DNA of 64,000 nucleotides. Origin: Cupriavidus oxalaticus (lineage in GTDB: Bacteria; Pseudomonadota; Gammaproteobacteria; Burkholderiales; Burkholderiaceae). Under the pieces are notes generated by a model. It saw nothing but the letters and a program-made list of their open reading frames with translations. It was not told the origin of the DNA and did no database searches. Of the stretch, positions 34,405 through 42,858 are shown piece by piece. Made by a program: the position numbers and the translations under genes. How positions within the stretch are numbered: the stretch's first letter is position 1; every line of letters starts with the position of its first letter. The stretch lies in assembly GCF_004768545.1 (NCBI RefSeq), contig NZ_CP038636.1, forward strand, positions 496,001 through 560,000. The letters run 5' to 3'.

Positions 34405-37086
34405 ATGAATGCTCCGCTACCCGTCACCCGCTTTGCGCCCCCGCGCGTGCGCGCCGAGGCCATTGCGCGCGACGACCTGCTGGCCCGGCTGGCCGGACTG
34501 CAGCGCTGCCGGCTGGTAATGTTCAGCGCCGCGGCCGGCTATGGCAAGACCATCGCCATGGCGCAGTGGCGGCAGGTCCTGCTTGGCGCAGGCGGTACCG
34601 TGGTGTGGCTGTCCGCCACGCGCGGCGCCGATACACCGGCCCGGTTCTGCGCCGCGCTTGCGGCCGCGTTAAAAGCGGCGGACCTTCCGGTCGCCGCCGA
34701 TATCCGGCAACTGCTTGACGATGAGCCCGACTGCGTGCCCGAGGCACTAGTGCCGGTGCTGGTCAATGCCATCGCCAGCCACGATGGCATGGTGCATGTC
34801 ATGGTCGACGATTTCCACCGTGCCGGCAGCGCGCCGGTGCATGGCCTGGTGCAGGCCTTGCTTGACGAGGCGCCGGCCAACCTCGTCGTGGCGCTGGCGT
34901 CGCGCACGCGCCCGACCCTGCGCCTGGGCAGGCTGCATGCCATCGGCGAATGTACGGAGATCGATGCCCATGCGCTGGCATTCGACGCGGCCGAGACCAC
35001 GGCCTTCCTGGAGCAACAACTGGGAACCGAAGCCGCCCTGGCCTTGGCGCGCGGCGCACAGGCAAGCACCGAAGGCTGGCCGGCGGGCCTGCAATGCCTG
35101 GCCACCGCAGCGAAAGCGGTGATAGCCGCCGGACTCCCGCCCGCAACGGCCTTGCAAGCCTGCCGCGAGCTGGACGCGTACTTTGCCGAGGAAGTGATTG
35201 CCGCGGCGCCAGCCGAGCTGGTGGCGTTGCTGGAGCCGCTCTCGCTGCCGCCGCATTTTGACGATGGGCTCGCGGCACATCTGACCGGCAACGGCGATGC
35301 CGCTGCGCTGCTGCGCCTGGCCTTCGCGAAGAACTTGTACCTGCTGCCCGAAGCAGCGGACAATGGCCGGCAATGGCTGCGCCTGCACCCGTTGTTCGCA
35401 GCCTTCCTGCGGCGCCGGCTGGAAGCCGCCGGCGCGGACATCCCCGCGTTGCATGGCGCCGCGGCGCAATGGTTTGAACAGGAAGGCTGCGCGCTCGAAG
35501 CCTTGCAGCACGCCACCCGCACCGGCGCCCTGGCGGATGCGGTCGGTGTGCTTCGGCGTTTGCCGCCGGATCGCGCCAACCTCTCGGTGGTCCGCAAGCT
35601 GCGTCGCTGGCTTGCGGACCTGCCGCACGACCAGTTGGCCGCCCACCCCGATATCCTGATGCGTGGCGCCTTTGCATGCGTACTAGCCCAGTTGCCCGAC
35701 CAGGCGCAACGGTGCCTCGATGTAATCGCCGCCGCGCCCCCACGTCCCGGCTGGGACCAGCTCACCGGCGCGCTGCGCGCGGCGGTCGCGTTGCTGCGCG
35801 ACGATGTGCCGGGCTGCCTGGCCGCGCTTCCCGCCGAGGTGCCCACGACGTGGCCGCCCCGGCTGCGCCTGCTCCATGCCGCCATGACGGTCTCATGCCT
35901 GTCCCGGCAGGGCCGCTTCGACGAGGCTAGCCGGCATTTCCATGGCGCCGCCACTCAGGATGCAGTGGCCAGCGACGACGAGCTGGCCGGCATTGCCACG
36001 GTGACTGCCGCCTATGCGCAGTATTACGAAGGGCACCTGCGCGAGGCCCAGCGCATGGCGTCCGAAACGCTGTCCCGCATGCCCGCCGCGCAACGCGCCC
36101 GCTCGCTCGCGGCGTGCCAGGCACGTGCGCTACTGGTCGAGCTGTTCTATGAGCGTGATTACCCCGACACGGCGCATGCCCTGTTCCAGGAAAGCAGCGA
36201 CTTGCTGTGCATTGGCCTGCCGACTGCCATGGTCAGCGTTGCGCAGACGCGCGCGCGGCTCCTGCACCTGCACGGCGAACCCGAACGCGCGCTGGACGGC
36301 CTCGCGCATGTCGAAGCGGCGTGCCGCCGCGCCGGGCTGGCACGCGGCACAGCCGCCATGCTTGCCGAACAAGTGCGCCTGCTGCTGATGGCCGGTGACC
36401 TGCGCCGCTGCGAGGGCCGCATGCACGCGCTACAGGCACTTGCCGCCGACAGCGGTGCCACCGGGCCCAGCCAGGACGAGATCAGCTACCTGTGCGCGCT
36501 GGCAGGCGCCCGCTTTGCCACGGCCCTGCAGCGTCCCGACGAAGGCTTGCGCTGCGCGGATGCCGCGCGGCGCCTGGCCAGGCAGTACGGCAGGGGGCCG
36601 TGGCTGCAGATGGCCGGCCTCGCGCGGGCGGTCGCCCTTGACGCTCTTGGCTGCCATGCCGAGGCACTGGCCGCAGCGCGCGACGTCCTGTCCGCCGCCC
36701 GGCGCATGGGCTTGGTGCGCTCGTTGTGCGATGAAGGCGAAGCTTGGCGCAGCCTGGCGTCGCGCCTGCAATGCGGCGACGACGCGGCGCTGGAAAGCTA
36801 CCGCGTCCGCATTGCGGCCGCGTCCCCGGCCGTGGCGCGCTGCACTGCGCCGTCCGGCGCAAGCCCTGACGTCTTCCCGGAATTGCCGGGACTGACGCCG
36901 CGAGAGCGGCAGGTGCTGGCACTGGTCAGCCAAGGCATGCCGAACAAGCGCATTGCGCAGGCGCTTGGGCTGAGCCTGGATACGATCAAGTGGAACCTGA
37001 AAAACGTCTTCTGCAAGCTCGGCGTATCGAGCCGGTATGAAGCCGTGCTCGCGGCACAGCAGATGCAGGCGCCCAGCACCGACTGA
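34405..37086 (+). CDS. MalT/LuxR-type ATP-dependent transcriptional regulator (LAL family, second)
   Basis: About 893 residues. N-terminal ATPase with Walker A SAAAGYGKTIAMAQW (about 41-55) and VMVDDFHRAGS as Walker B. A long TPR-like region follows, then the C-terminal LuxR helix-turn-helix LTPRERQVLALVSQGMPNKR with IAQALGLSLDTIKWNLKNVF. It is paralogous to the regulator at 14077-16863, with the same HTH pattern (MPNKxIAxAL). A TTG six codons upstream (34387) is an alternative start. Placed in the middle of the acyl-CoA genes, it is the best candidate activator of this module; an acyl-CoA or free acid would be the natural inducer (inference). Confidence 0.88.
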   Translation: MNAPLPVTRFAPPRVRAEAIARDDLLARLAGLQRCRLVMFSAAAGYGKTIAMAQWRQVLLGAGGTVVWLSATRGADTPARFCAALAAALKAADLPVAADIRQLLDDEPDCVPEALVPVLVNAIASHDGMVHVMVDDFHRAGSAPVHGLVQALLDEAPANLVVALASRTRPTLRLGRLHAIGECTEIDAHALAFDAAETTAFLEQQLGTEAALALARGAQASTEGWPAGLQCLATAAKAVIAAGLPPATALQACRELDAYFAEEVIAAAPAELVALLEPLSLPPHFDDGLAAHLTGNGDAAALLRLAFAKNLYLLPEAADNGRQWLRLHPLFAAFLRRRLEAAGADIPALHGAAAQWFEQEGCALEALQHATRTGALADAVGVLRRLPPDRANLSVVRKLRRWLADLPHDQLAAHPDILMRGAFACVLAQLPDQAQRCLDVIAAAPPRPGWDQLTGALRAAVALLRDDVPGCLAALPAEVPTTWPPRLRLLHAAMTVSCLSRQGRFDEASRHFHGAATQDAVASDDELAGIATVTAAYAQYYEGHLREAQRMASETLSRMPAAQRARSLAACQARALLVELFYERDYPDTAHALFQESSDLLCIGLPTAMVSVAQTRARLLHLHGEPERALDGLAHVEAACRRAGLARGTAAMLAEQVRLLLMAGDLRRCEGRMHALQALAADSGATGPSQDEISYLCALAGARFATALQRPDEGLRCADAARRLARQYGRGPWLQMAGLARAVALDALGCHAEALAAARDVLSAARRMGLVRSLCDEGEAWRSLASRLQCGDDAALESYRVRIAAASPAVARCTAPSGASPDVFPELPGLTPRERQVLALVSQGMPNKRIAQALGLSLDTIKWNLKNVFCKLGVSSRYEAVLAAQQMQAPSTD

Positions 37087-37108
37087 TTGCCGGTTCCTTG
37101 CCAGGCGC

Positions 37109-37133
37109 GCCCCCCTCTTGCGGGGAGGGGGGC
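37109..37133 (+). repeat. C-run/G-run hairpin element, copy 6
   Basis: GCCCCCCTC (37109-37117) pairs perfectly with GAGGGGGGC (37125-37133) across TTGCGGG. It is 60 bp before the DUF35 gene and 23 bp after the regulator stop. Confidence 0.6.
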
Positions 37134-37192
37134 GGCGCGGGACGCCACCCGATACTGCGTCATCCCGCTACAGTAAAAGGAGACCTGCCACC

Positions 37193-37636
37193 ATGAGTCC
37201 GCCCACCATCAGTCCGCCCCAGCCAGGCCCCGCCAAACCGGTCCCCGCGCCGCTGCCCGCGACACGGCCCTTCTGGGAAGGCGCGCAGGCCGGAGAGCTG
37301 CGCGTCCAACTGTGTGACTGCTGCGGCAAGCACGTGCTTTATCCGCGGCTGCGCTGCCCGTCGTGCGGCGCCGATGCGCTGTCGTGGGTACGCGCCAGCG
37401 GCCGCGCACGCCTGTACTCCTATGTGATCAGCCACCTGGCGATGCCCGGCTGGGCCGGCGAGACGCCCTACGTCATTGCCGTGGTCGAACTGGAAGAGGG
37501 GCCGCGCATGATGTCGAGCCTGGTTGGCGTCCCCGCCGACCCCGCGCACCTGGCGCTGGATATGCCGCTGGAGGTCGCGTTCGAGCCGCGTGGCGAGACG
37601 ATGTTGCCGGTGTTCAAGCCGATGGGGGCTGCATGA
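37193..37636 (+). CDS. DUF35 OB-fold/zinc-ribbon protein (acyl-CoA-associated)
   Basis: A 147-residue protein. A helix (PATRPFWEGAQAGELRVQLC) leads into a rubredoxin-like zinc ribbon with Cys41, Cys44, Cys55 and Cys58 (CDCC..CPSC), then an OB-fold (RLYSYVISHLAMPGW, YVIAVVELEEGPRM). DUF35 proteins bind acyl-CoA and partner thiolase-fold enzymes; in steroid degraders a DUF35 domain is required by the aldolase Ltp2. The stop overlaps the start of the next gene, a thiolase-fold protein (ATGA overlap), strongly suggesting a complex. AAAAGGAGACC precedes the ATG. Confidence 0.92.
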   Translation: MSPPTISPPQPGPAKPVPAPLPATRPFWEGAQAGELRVQLCDCCGKHVLYPRLRCPSCGADALSWVRASGRARLYSYVISHLAMPGWAGETPYVIAVVELEEGPRMMSSLVGVPADPAHLALDMPLEVAFEPRGETMLPVFKPMGAA

Positions 37637-38787
37637 TGCGCAAACTTTCCGAGACAATCGCCATCGTCGGCGCCGCAGAAACTGATTTGGGCGCACTGCC
37701 GCACTTGTCCGAGATGGACCTGCGCGCCGACGCCGCGCACAAGGCCCTGGCCGAATGCGGCCTGACCTTGGCCGACGTCGACGGCATCACCAGCGCTGTC
37801 GACAGTCCGATCGACGTCGCCCACTACCTTGGCATCACGCCCACGTGGTACGACGGCACCTCGGTCGGCGGCTGTTCCTTCATGCTCCATGTGCGCCACG
37901 CCGCTGCTGCCATCCGCGCCGGCCTGTGCTCGACTGTGCTGGTTCTGCATGGGCAATCGGGTCGCTCGCGCGTGGGCTGGCCGCCGCGCGCCACGCCGCC
38001 CTTCTCCATCACCGGCCAGTTCGAAGCCCCCTACGGCGCCGGCGCCCCGCCCAATACCTTCACGCTGCCGGTGATGCGGTACATGAAGGAAACCGGCACC
38101 ACGCACGAACAACTGGCCGAGGTCGTGGCCGCGCAAAGCCATTGGGCCGAAGGCAATCCTCGCGCCAGCCGCAACAAGCGCCTGACCGCCCAGGAGGTGA
38201 TGGCCGCACCGATGATCGCCTACCCGTTCACCAAACTGGAGTGCTGCGTGGTCACCGATGGCGGCGGCGCGCTGGTGGTCACCTCGGCCGACCGAGCCCG
38301 CGACCTGAAGACAGCGGGCAAGCCGGTCTACCTGCTGGGTTCCGGCGAAGCGGCCGACAGCCCGCTGGTTTCGATGATGGACGACATGACCAGCTCGAAG
38401 GCATTCCGCCTGTCGAGCCAGCAGGCTTTTGCCGAATCCGGGCTGGCCCATGCCGACATCGACCACCTGATGATCTATGACGCCTTCGCCCACCTGCCGC
38501 TGTACGGGCTAGCCGACCTGGGCTTCGTGGCGCGCGGCGAAGCCGGGCAGTTCATCCAGGCCGGGCATACCCGGCCGGGCGGGAAGCTGCCGATGAACAC
38601 CAACGGCGGCGGCATCCTCTACACGCACACCGGCATGTACGGCATGTTCGCCATCCTGGAGGCCGTGCGCCAGTTGCGCGGCGAAGCGTTCCGGCAGGTC
38701 GACAAAGTCCGCACGAGCTTCGTGCAGGGGGTCGGCGGTTACTTCACGTCGGCTTCGGCGCTGGTGCTGTCCAACGAACTGCAATAA
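37633..38787 (+). CDS. Thiolase-fold protein with altered active site, probable Ltp2-type aldolase
   Basis: A 384-residue thiolase-superfamily protein. The nucleophile region is TSVGGCSFMLHVRHA (Cys81, shifted relative to NNNCxxGSS of the other two thiolases here). The HDCFAHNE block reads IYDAFAHLPLYGLADLGF. The essential GHPLGATG loop is replaced by LYTHTGMYGMF. These changes are those of the Ltp2-like branch, which cleaves beta-hydroxyacyl-CoA by retro-aldol reaction and needs a DUF35 partner, here encoded by the overlapping upstream gene. ATG 37636 is an equally possible start. A conventional thiolase role is less likely. Confidence 0.85.
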   Translation: MMRKLSETIAIVGAAETDLGALPHLSEMDLRADAAHKALAECGLTLADVDGITSAVDSPIDVAHYLGITPTWYDGTSVGGCSFMLHVRHAAAAIRAGLCSTVLVLHGQSGRSRVGWPPRATPPFSITGQFEAPYGAGAPPNTFTLPVMRYMKETGTTHEQLAEVVAAQSHWAEGNPRASRNKRLTAQEVMAAPMIAYPFTKLECCVVTDGGGALVVTSADRARDLKTAGKPVYLLGSGEAADSPLVSMMDDMTSSKAFRLSSQQAFAESGLAHADIDHLMIYDAFAHLPLYGLADLGFVARGEAGQFIQAGHTRPGGKLPMNTNGGGILYTHTGMYGMFAILEAVRQLRGEAFRQVDKVRTSFVQGVGGYFTSASALVLSNELQ

Positions 38788-38794
38788 GAATAAC

Positions 38795-38811
38795 GGGGCG
38801 CCTTCGGCCCC
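38795..38811 (+). terminator. Weak GC hairpin after the thiolase-fold gene
   Basis: GGGGC and GCCCC enclose GCCTTCG, 8 bp after the stop. There is no T-run, so termination is doubtful; it may only stabilise or attenuate before the acyl-CoA synthetase gene. Confidence 0.3.
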
Positions 38812-38868
38812 CGCTCCGCGTACAGGCGGCGCAACCGCCGCCCGTGCTCGGCCACGGAGACATCTGCC

Positions 38869-40431
38869 ATGGAACAACTCAACTGGTCTTACCTCGGCGA
38901 CCACGCGCGCGCCCATCCCGAGCGCCTCGCCGTCATCAACGGCACCACCGGGGCTTCAATGACCTACGCCGAACTCGAGGAGCGCTCCAACCAGCTGGCG
39001 CACTACCTGCACGAGCTCGGCCTGCGCCCCGGCGACCATATCGCGATGGTGCTGGAAAACAATATGCGCTGCTTCGAGATCGGCTGGGCAGCGCAACGTG
39101 CAGGGCTGCTGCTGACGCCGGTCAACCGCTTCCTCACCCCTGACGAAGCCGCCTACATCATTGCCGACAGCACCTCCAAGGCAGTCATCAGTTCATGGGC
39201 GATGCGCGACCTCGCCGCCGGACTGAACGACCGCATGCCGGATTGCCCGGTGCGCCTGATGGTGGATGGGGTGATCGAGGGATGGTCCGCCTATGAGGAT
39301 GCCGTCGCGCCCTGCCCCACGGCGCCGCTCAAGCATGAAGCGCTCGGCGCGCTGATGCTGTACAGCTCCGGCACCACCGGCCGGCCCAAGGGCATCATCC
39401 GCGCCCAGCACTCGCATGACGTGCGCGACTATGTCGATCCCTTCCGCCGCAAGCTGTACGGGGCTTACGGCTTCTTTGATGGCATGATCTACCTGTCCAC
39501 CGCGCCGCTGTACCACTCGGCGCCGCTGGCATGGGCGCTGCAGACCGCGGCCATCGGCGGGACCACGGTCTTCATGGAGAAATTCGATGCAGCTGAGTCG
39601 CTGGCGCTGATCGAACGCTACCGCGTCACGCACAGCCAGTGGGTGCCGACAATGTTCGTGCGCCTGCTCAAGCTGACCGAGCCCGAACGCCGGGCGCATG
39701 ACCTCTCCAGCATGCGGTTCGCCGTCCACGCCGCCGCGCCGTGCCCGCGGGATGTCAAGCTCGGCATGATCGAATGGTGGGGCCCTATCATCCACGAGTA
39801 CTATGGCGCGACCGAAGGTTGCGGCATGACCCAGATCGACAGCGCCGAGTACCTGTCGCACCCCGGCTCTGTCGGACGCGCAACGCTGGGCGTCATCCAC
39901 ATCTGCGACGATGACGGCAACGAACTGCCAACCGGAGAGAGCGGCCTGATCTACTTCGAGCGCGACAGGGTACCGTTCCAGTACCACAACGACCCGGAGA
40001 AGACCCGTGCGGCCTGCCATCCCATCCATCCGACCTGGACGGCCGTGGGCGACATGGGCTACGTGGACGGCGACGGTTACCTGTACCTGACGGACCGCAA
40101 GACCTTCATGATCATTTCGGGCGGCGTGAACATCTATCCGCAGGCGATCGAGGACGCGCTGGTCACCCATCCGAAAGTCCAGGACGCCGGCGTGATCGGC
40201 GTGCCGGACGCCGAGATGGGCGAATCGGTCAAGGCGATTATCGAGCCCGCGCCTGGCATAGCGCCCACCGCCGAGCTGGCGGAGGAACTGGTCGCCTATC
40301 TGCGCGGCAAGGTCGCCAGATACATGATCCCGAGGTCCGTGGCATTTATCGACACCATGCCCCGCCTGCCGACGGGCAAGCTGTACAAGCAGGCGCTGCG
40401 CGACAAATTTGGCAAGGAGCCGTCAGCCTGA
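38869..40431 (+). CDS. Acyl-CoA synthetase (AMP-forming), second
   Basis: A 520-residue adenylate-forming ligase. P-loop LYSSGTTGRPKGIIRAQ, A5 YYGATEGCGMTQ, A7 AVGDMGYVDGDG, hinge TDRKTFMIISGGVNIYPQ, C-terminal Lys in LPTGKLYKQAL. The unusual segment QYHNDPEKTRAACHPIHPTW and the FGKEP-type tail occur in synthetases for bulky acids (bile acid or steroid CoA ligase-like), but substrate cannot be fixed by eye. CGGAGACATC precedes the ATG. Last gene of the plus-strand run that began at 33589; a strong terminator follows at 40613. Confidence 0.9.
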   Translation: MEQLNWSYLGDHARAHPERLAVINGTTGASMTYAELEERSNQLAHYLHELGLRPGDHIAMVLENNMRCFEIGWAAQRAGLLLTPVNRFLTPDEAAYIIADSTSKAVISSWAMRDLAAGLNDRMPDCPVRLMVDGVIEGWSAYEDAVAPCPTAPLKHEALGALMLYSSGTTGRPKGIIRAQHSHDVRDYVDPFRRKLYGAYGFFDGMIYLSTAPLYHSAPLAWALQTAAIGGTTVFMEKFDAAESLALIERYRVTHSQWVPTMFVRLLKLTEPERRAHDLSSMRFAVHAAAPCPRDVKLGMIEWWGPIIHEYYGATEGCGMTQIDSAEYLSHPGSVGRATLGVIHICDDDGNELPTGESGLIYFERDRVPFQYHNDPEKTRAACHPIHPTWTAVGDMGYVDGDGYLYLTDRKTFMIISGGVNIYPQAIEDALVTHPKVQDAGVIGVPDAEMGESVKAIIEPAPGIAPTAELAEELVAYLRGKVARYMIPRSVAFIDTMPRLPTGKLYKQALRDKFGKEPSA

Positions 40432-40612
40432 CCGGCATCCCGGATATTCTGATTGTTACGGCAATTCCACCCGCAGCAACGCTGCAGCAGCTTGCCGCCT
40501 GAGCGCGGAGGACGCCTTGAAGTTCGCCCGGGCTCGGCACCACCGTTGCGTTCATAGCTGTGCAAGCCATGAAAACACTTCGTCAGGGGTCGGATCCGGG
40601 CGAAGAGCTTCC

Positions 40613-40640
40613 GCTCCGGCTATGCCGGAGCATTTTTTTT
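40613..40640 (+). terminator. Strong rho-independent terminator
   Basis: GCTCCGGC (40613-40620), loop TAT, GCCGGAGC (40624-40631), then A and eight T. It ends the acyl-CoA operon and isolates the PHA synthase gene. Confidence 0.92.
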
Positions 40641-40801
40641 AGTCGTCTGAAGTTGCTACAACACCGTGCGCCTTCCCGACCAAGCGCACGCGAATGGAGG
40701 AAGGCAGCGGCCACTCGCTAGCTGTCCGTATGGGGACAGCAGGGTTTCGACATGCCGGTTCCAAACACGCACAGCATTCATGCCCACCTCCGCAATGGTT
40801 C

Positions 40802-40827
40802 CGCCCCCCCGTCGCGGGAGGGGGGCG
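40802..40827 (+). repeat. C-run/G-run hairpin element, copy 7
   Basis: CGCCCCCC (40802-40809) pairs perfectly with GGGGGGCG (40820-40827) across a 10-base loop. It is 131 bp before the PHA synthase start and downstream of the terminator, so it is probably in the leader or promoter region. Confidence 0.6.
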
Positions 40828-40957
40828 CATCGCGAGTTCGGTTTATGGTGTGATCCAAACACGATGGCGCAGTGCGAGCGTGGCGACTCCAACGGCCCGA
40901 CTCAACTGCGCCAGGCGGTGCCTGACACCGCATTGACCACACTTCCCGGAGAATTGC

Positions 40958-42532
40958 ATGCCCCCCCGGCTTTACCATTCGGACGCGCTATTCCAGGCAT
41001 ATTTCAGGGCTGCTCAGGACTGGGCCAATGTGCTGACCCTTGCTCCGGCTATCGCGGCTGAAAACGGCGACCGCAGGTTCCAGGCGCCGGAATGGCACGA
41101 GCATCCGTGGTACGGCGCACTCAAGCAGGCCTACTCGGCCAACTCGCGCTGGCTGGCCGCGATGGTCGAGGCCATCGACCTCGGTGACACGGAGAAGCAA
41201 AAGCTGCGCTTCTTCACCGGCCAGCTCATTGACATGATGTGCCCCGCAAACTTCGCCGCTACCAACCCCGAAGCCGCCAGGCAGGCGCTGGAATCAGGCG
41301 GTGAAAGCCTGCGCGCCGGCCTCGCCAACCTGCTCTCGGACCTGGAGCGCGGCCGCATCGCTATCACCGACGAGGCAGCGTTCGAAGTTGGGCGCAACGT
41401 GGCCGTCTCGCAGGGATCGGTGGTGTTCGAATGCGAGCTCATGCAACTGATCCAGTACGCGCCGCTGACCAGCCACGTGGCATCGAGGCCGCTGGTGATC
41501 GTGCCGCCCTGCGTCAACAAGTTCTATATACTCGATCTCCAGCCTGCCAATTCATTCGTACGCTTCGCCTGTGAGCAGGGGTACACCGTCTTCCTGGTGT
41601 CGTGGCGCAACCCGTGCCTGGAGCTGAAGGATACGAGTTGGGACGACTATCTCGAGCAAGGGGTCATGCAGGCTATCGACGTCGCGCTGGAAATCAGCGG
41701 CGCCGACCAAGCGAATACGCTTGGCTGGTGCATCGGCGGCACCCTGCTGGCATCGGCGCTGGCGGTGATGCGAGCGCGCTCGGAAGCGAAGGTGGCCAGC
41801 ATGACCTTGCTCACCACTCTGCTGGATTTCGAGGAGCCGGGCGATCTCGGAGCGTTTGTCAGCGCTCCGGTCGTCAGCCACTACGAGCAGGCCATTGGCG
41901 GCGGCGGCATTCTGCGGGGCAAGGACCTCGGCTTCGTGTTCCAGCTGCTGCGAGCCAACGACCTCGTCTGGCCCTACGTGGTCAACAACTATCTCAAGGG
42001 GCAGCAACCAGAGCCGTTTGATCTGCTCTACTGGAATGCGGACACGACCAACCTGCCGGGGCCGATGTTTGCCTGGCTGTTGCGCAACGGTTACCTGGAA
42101 AACAGGCTATGCGAACCTGACCGGCTGGCTGTGTGCGGGCAGATGCTGGATCTGGGAAAGGTCGACATGCCCAGCTACATTCTCGCCGCGCAGAGCGACC
42201 ACCTGGTGCCTTGGCGATCGGCGTACCGCGCCACGCAACTTCTGGGCGGCGACTCACAGTTCGTACTCGGCGCCAGCGGCCATATTGCCGGCGTCATCAA
42301 TCCTCCGTCCGCCGGCAAGCGCAATTTTTGGGCAGGGAAAAAGCCCGGCGCGAACGCTGACGAATGGTTGTCGCGCGCGGAAGCGATACCCGGGAGCTGG
42401 TGGATACACTGGAGCCAGTGGCTGCGTCGCCATGCCGGGAAGAAGATGCCGGCGCCGGCGGGGCCGGGCAATGACCGCCACCGGCCGCTCGAACGGGCGC
42501 CTGGGCGCTATGTCAGGGTTCGCCACGACTGA
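40958..42532 (+). CDS. phaC: Class I poly(3-hydroxyalkanoate) synthase
   Basis: A 524-residue alpha/beta-hydrolase-fold polymerase that joins (R)-3-hydroxyacyl-CoA into polyester on the granule surface. The lipase-like box is GWCIGGT with nucleophile Cys258; catalytic Asp414 is in AAQSDHLVPW and His442 in GASGHIAGVINPP. LVSWRNP and the C-terminal PGRYVRVRHD are class I features. It is somewhat shorter at the N-terminus than the main PhaC1 enzymes (about 590 residues). The start is well supported by CCGGAGAATTGC. No phaA, phaB or phasin gene is adjacent, so this looks like a secondary (PhaC2-type) synthase, perhaps drawing on hydroxyacyl-CoA from the neighbouring catabolic genes. Confidence 0.93.
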   Translation: MPPRLYHSDALFQAYFRAAQDWANVLTLAPAIAAENGDRRFQAPEWHEHPWYGALKQAYSANSRWLAAMVEAIDLGDTEKQKLRFFTGQLIDMMCPANFAATNPEAARQALESGGESLRAGLANLLSDLERGRIAITDEAAFEVGRNVAVSQGSVVFECELMQLIQYAPLTSHVASRPLVIVPPCVNKFYILDLQPANSFVRFACEQGYTVFLVSWRNPCLELKDTSWDDYLEQGVMQAIDVALEISGADQANTLGWCIGGTLLASALAVMRARSEAKVASMTLLTTLLDFEEPGDLGAFVSAPVVSHYEQAIGGGGILRGKDLGFVFQLLRANDLVWPYVVNNYLKGQQPEPFDLLYWNADTTNLPGPMFAWLLRNGYLENRLCEPDRLAVCGQMLDLGKVDMPSYILAAQSDHLVPWRSAYRATQLLGGDSQFVLGASGHIAGVINPPSAGKRNFWAGKKPGANADEWLSRAEAIPGSWWIHWSQWLRRHAGKKMPAPAGPGNDRHRPLERAPGRYVRVRHD

Positions 42533-42603
42533 ATTTGAAGGCGCTACGTCACGCCCGGCGACACGCAATTGGGGTATTCGTACTCGGGGCGTGCGAGGCG
42601 GTG

Positions 42604-42858
42604 CTACTCGACCCGGAAAAACTCCACCGACTGCCCCGCATTGACCGCCCGCCGCAGCCAGTCGGGCATGTCGCCCTGCCCGTCCCAACTCTGTCCCGCC
42701 GCGTTGCGGTAGCAGACCACAGGCGGGGGCGCGGGTGCGGGTGGCGGCGAGGGATCGAAGCACCCCGCCGCTTCCAGTTCCTCCATGGTCAGCCCGTAGT
42801 CGGCCATCTCATTCTGGATCCAGCGGATCGCCGCCGCCCGCTCAGTTTTTGCTGTCAT
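42604..42858 (-). CDS. H-NS-family small DNA-binding protein
   Basis: An 84-residue protein. The C-terminal third, YRNAAGQSWDGQGDMPDWLR, follows the H-NS DNA-binding pattern (YRDPxxGxTWSGxGRxPxWL), though GQG replaces the usual GRG AT-hook-like core. The N-terminal half has a short helix (AAIRWIQNEMADYGLTMEEL) and a Pro/Ala linker, and is shorter than a full H-NS oligomerisation domain. H-NS homologues of this size are common in Burkholderiales accessory DNA as nucleoid-associated silencers. Its start lies inside the 3' end of the coiled-coil gene upstream, suggesting coupled translation; GTG 42870 is the alternative start. Confidence 0.75.
   Translation of the reverse strand: MTAKTERAAAIRWIQNEMADYGLTMEELEAAGCFDPSPPPAPAPPPVVCYRNAAGQSWDGQGDMPDWLRRAVNAGQSVEFFRVE

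Larger units (their letters stand above)
40432..40957. other. Intergenic region between the acyl-CoA synthetase and the PHA synthase
   Basis: No supported gene in 526 bp. It contains a strong terminator (40613-40640) and a C-run/G-run hairpin (40802-40827). The PHA synthase promoter should lie downstream of the terminator. Confidence 0.6.
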
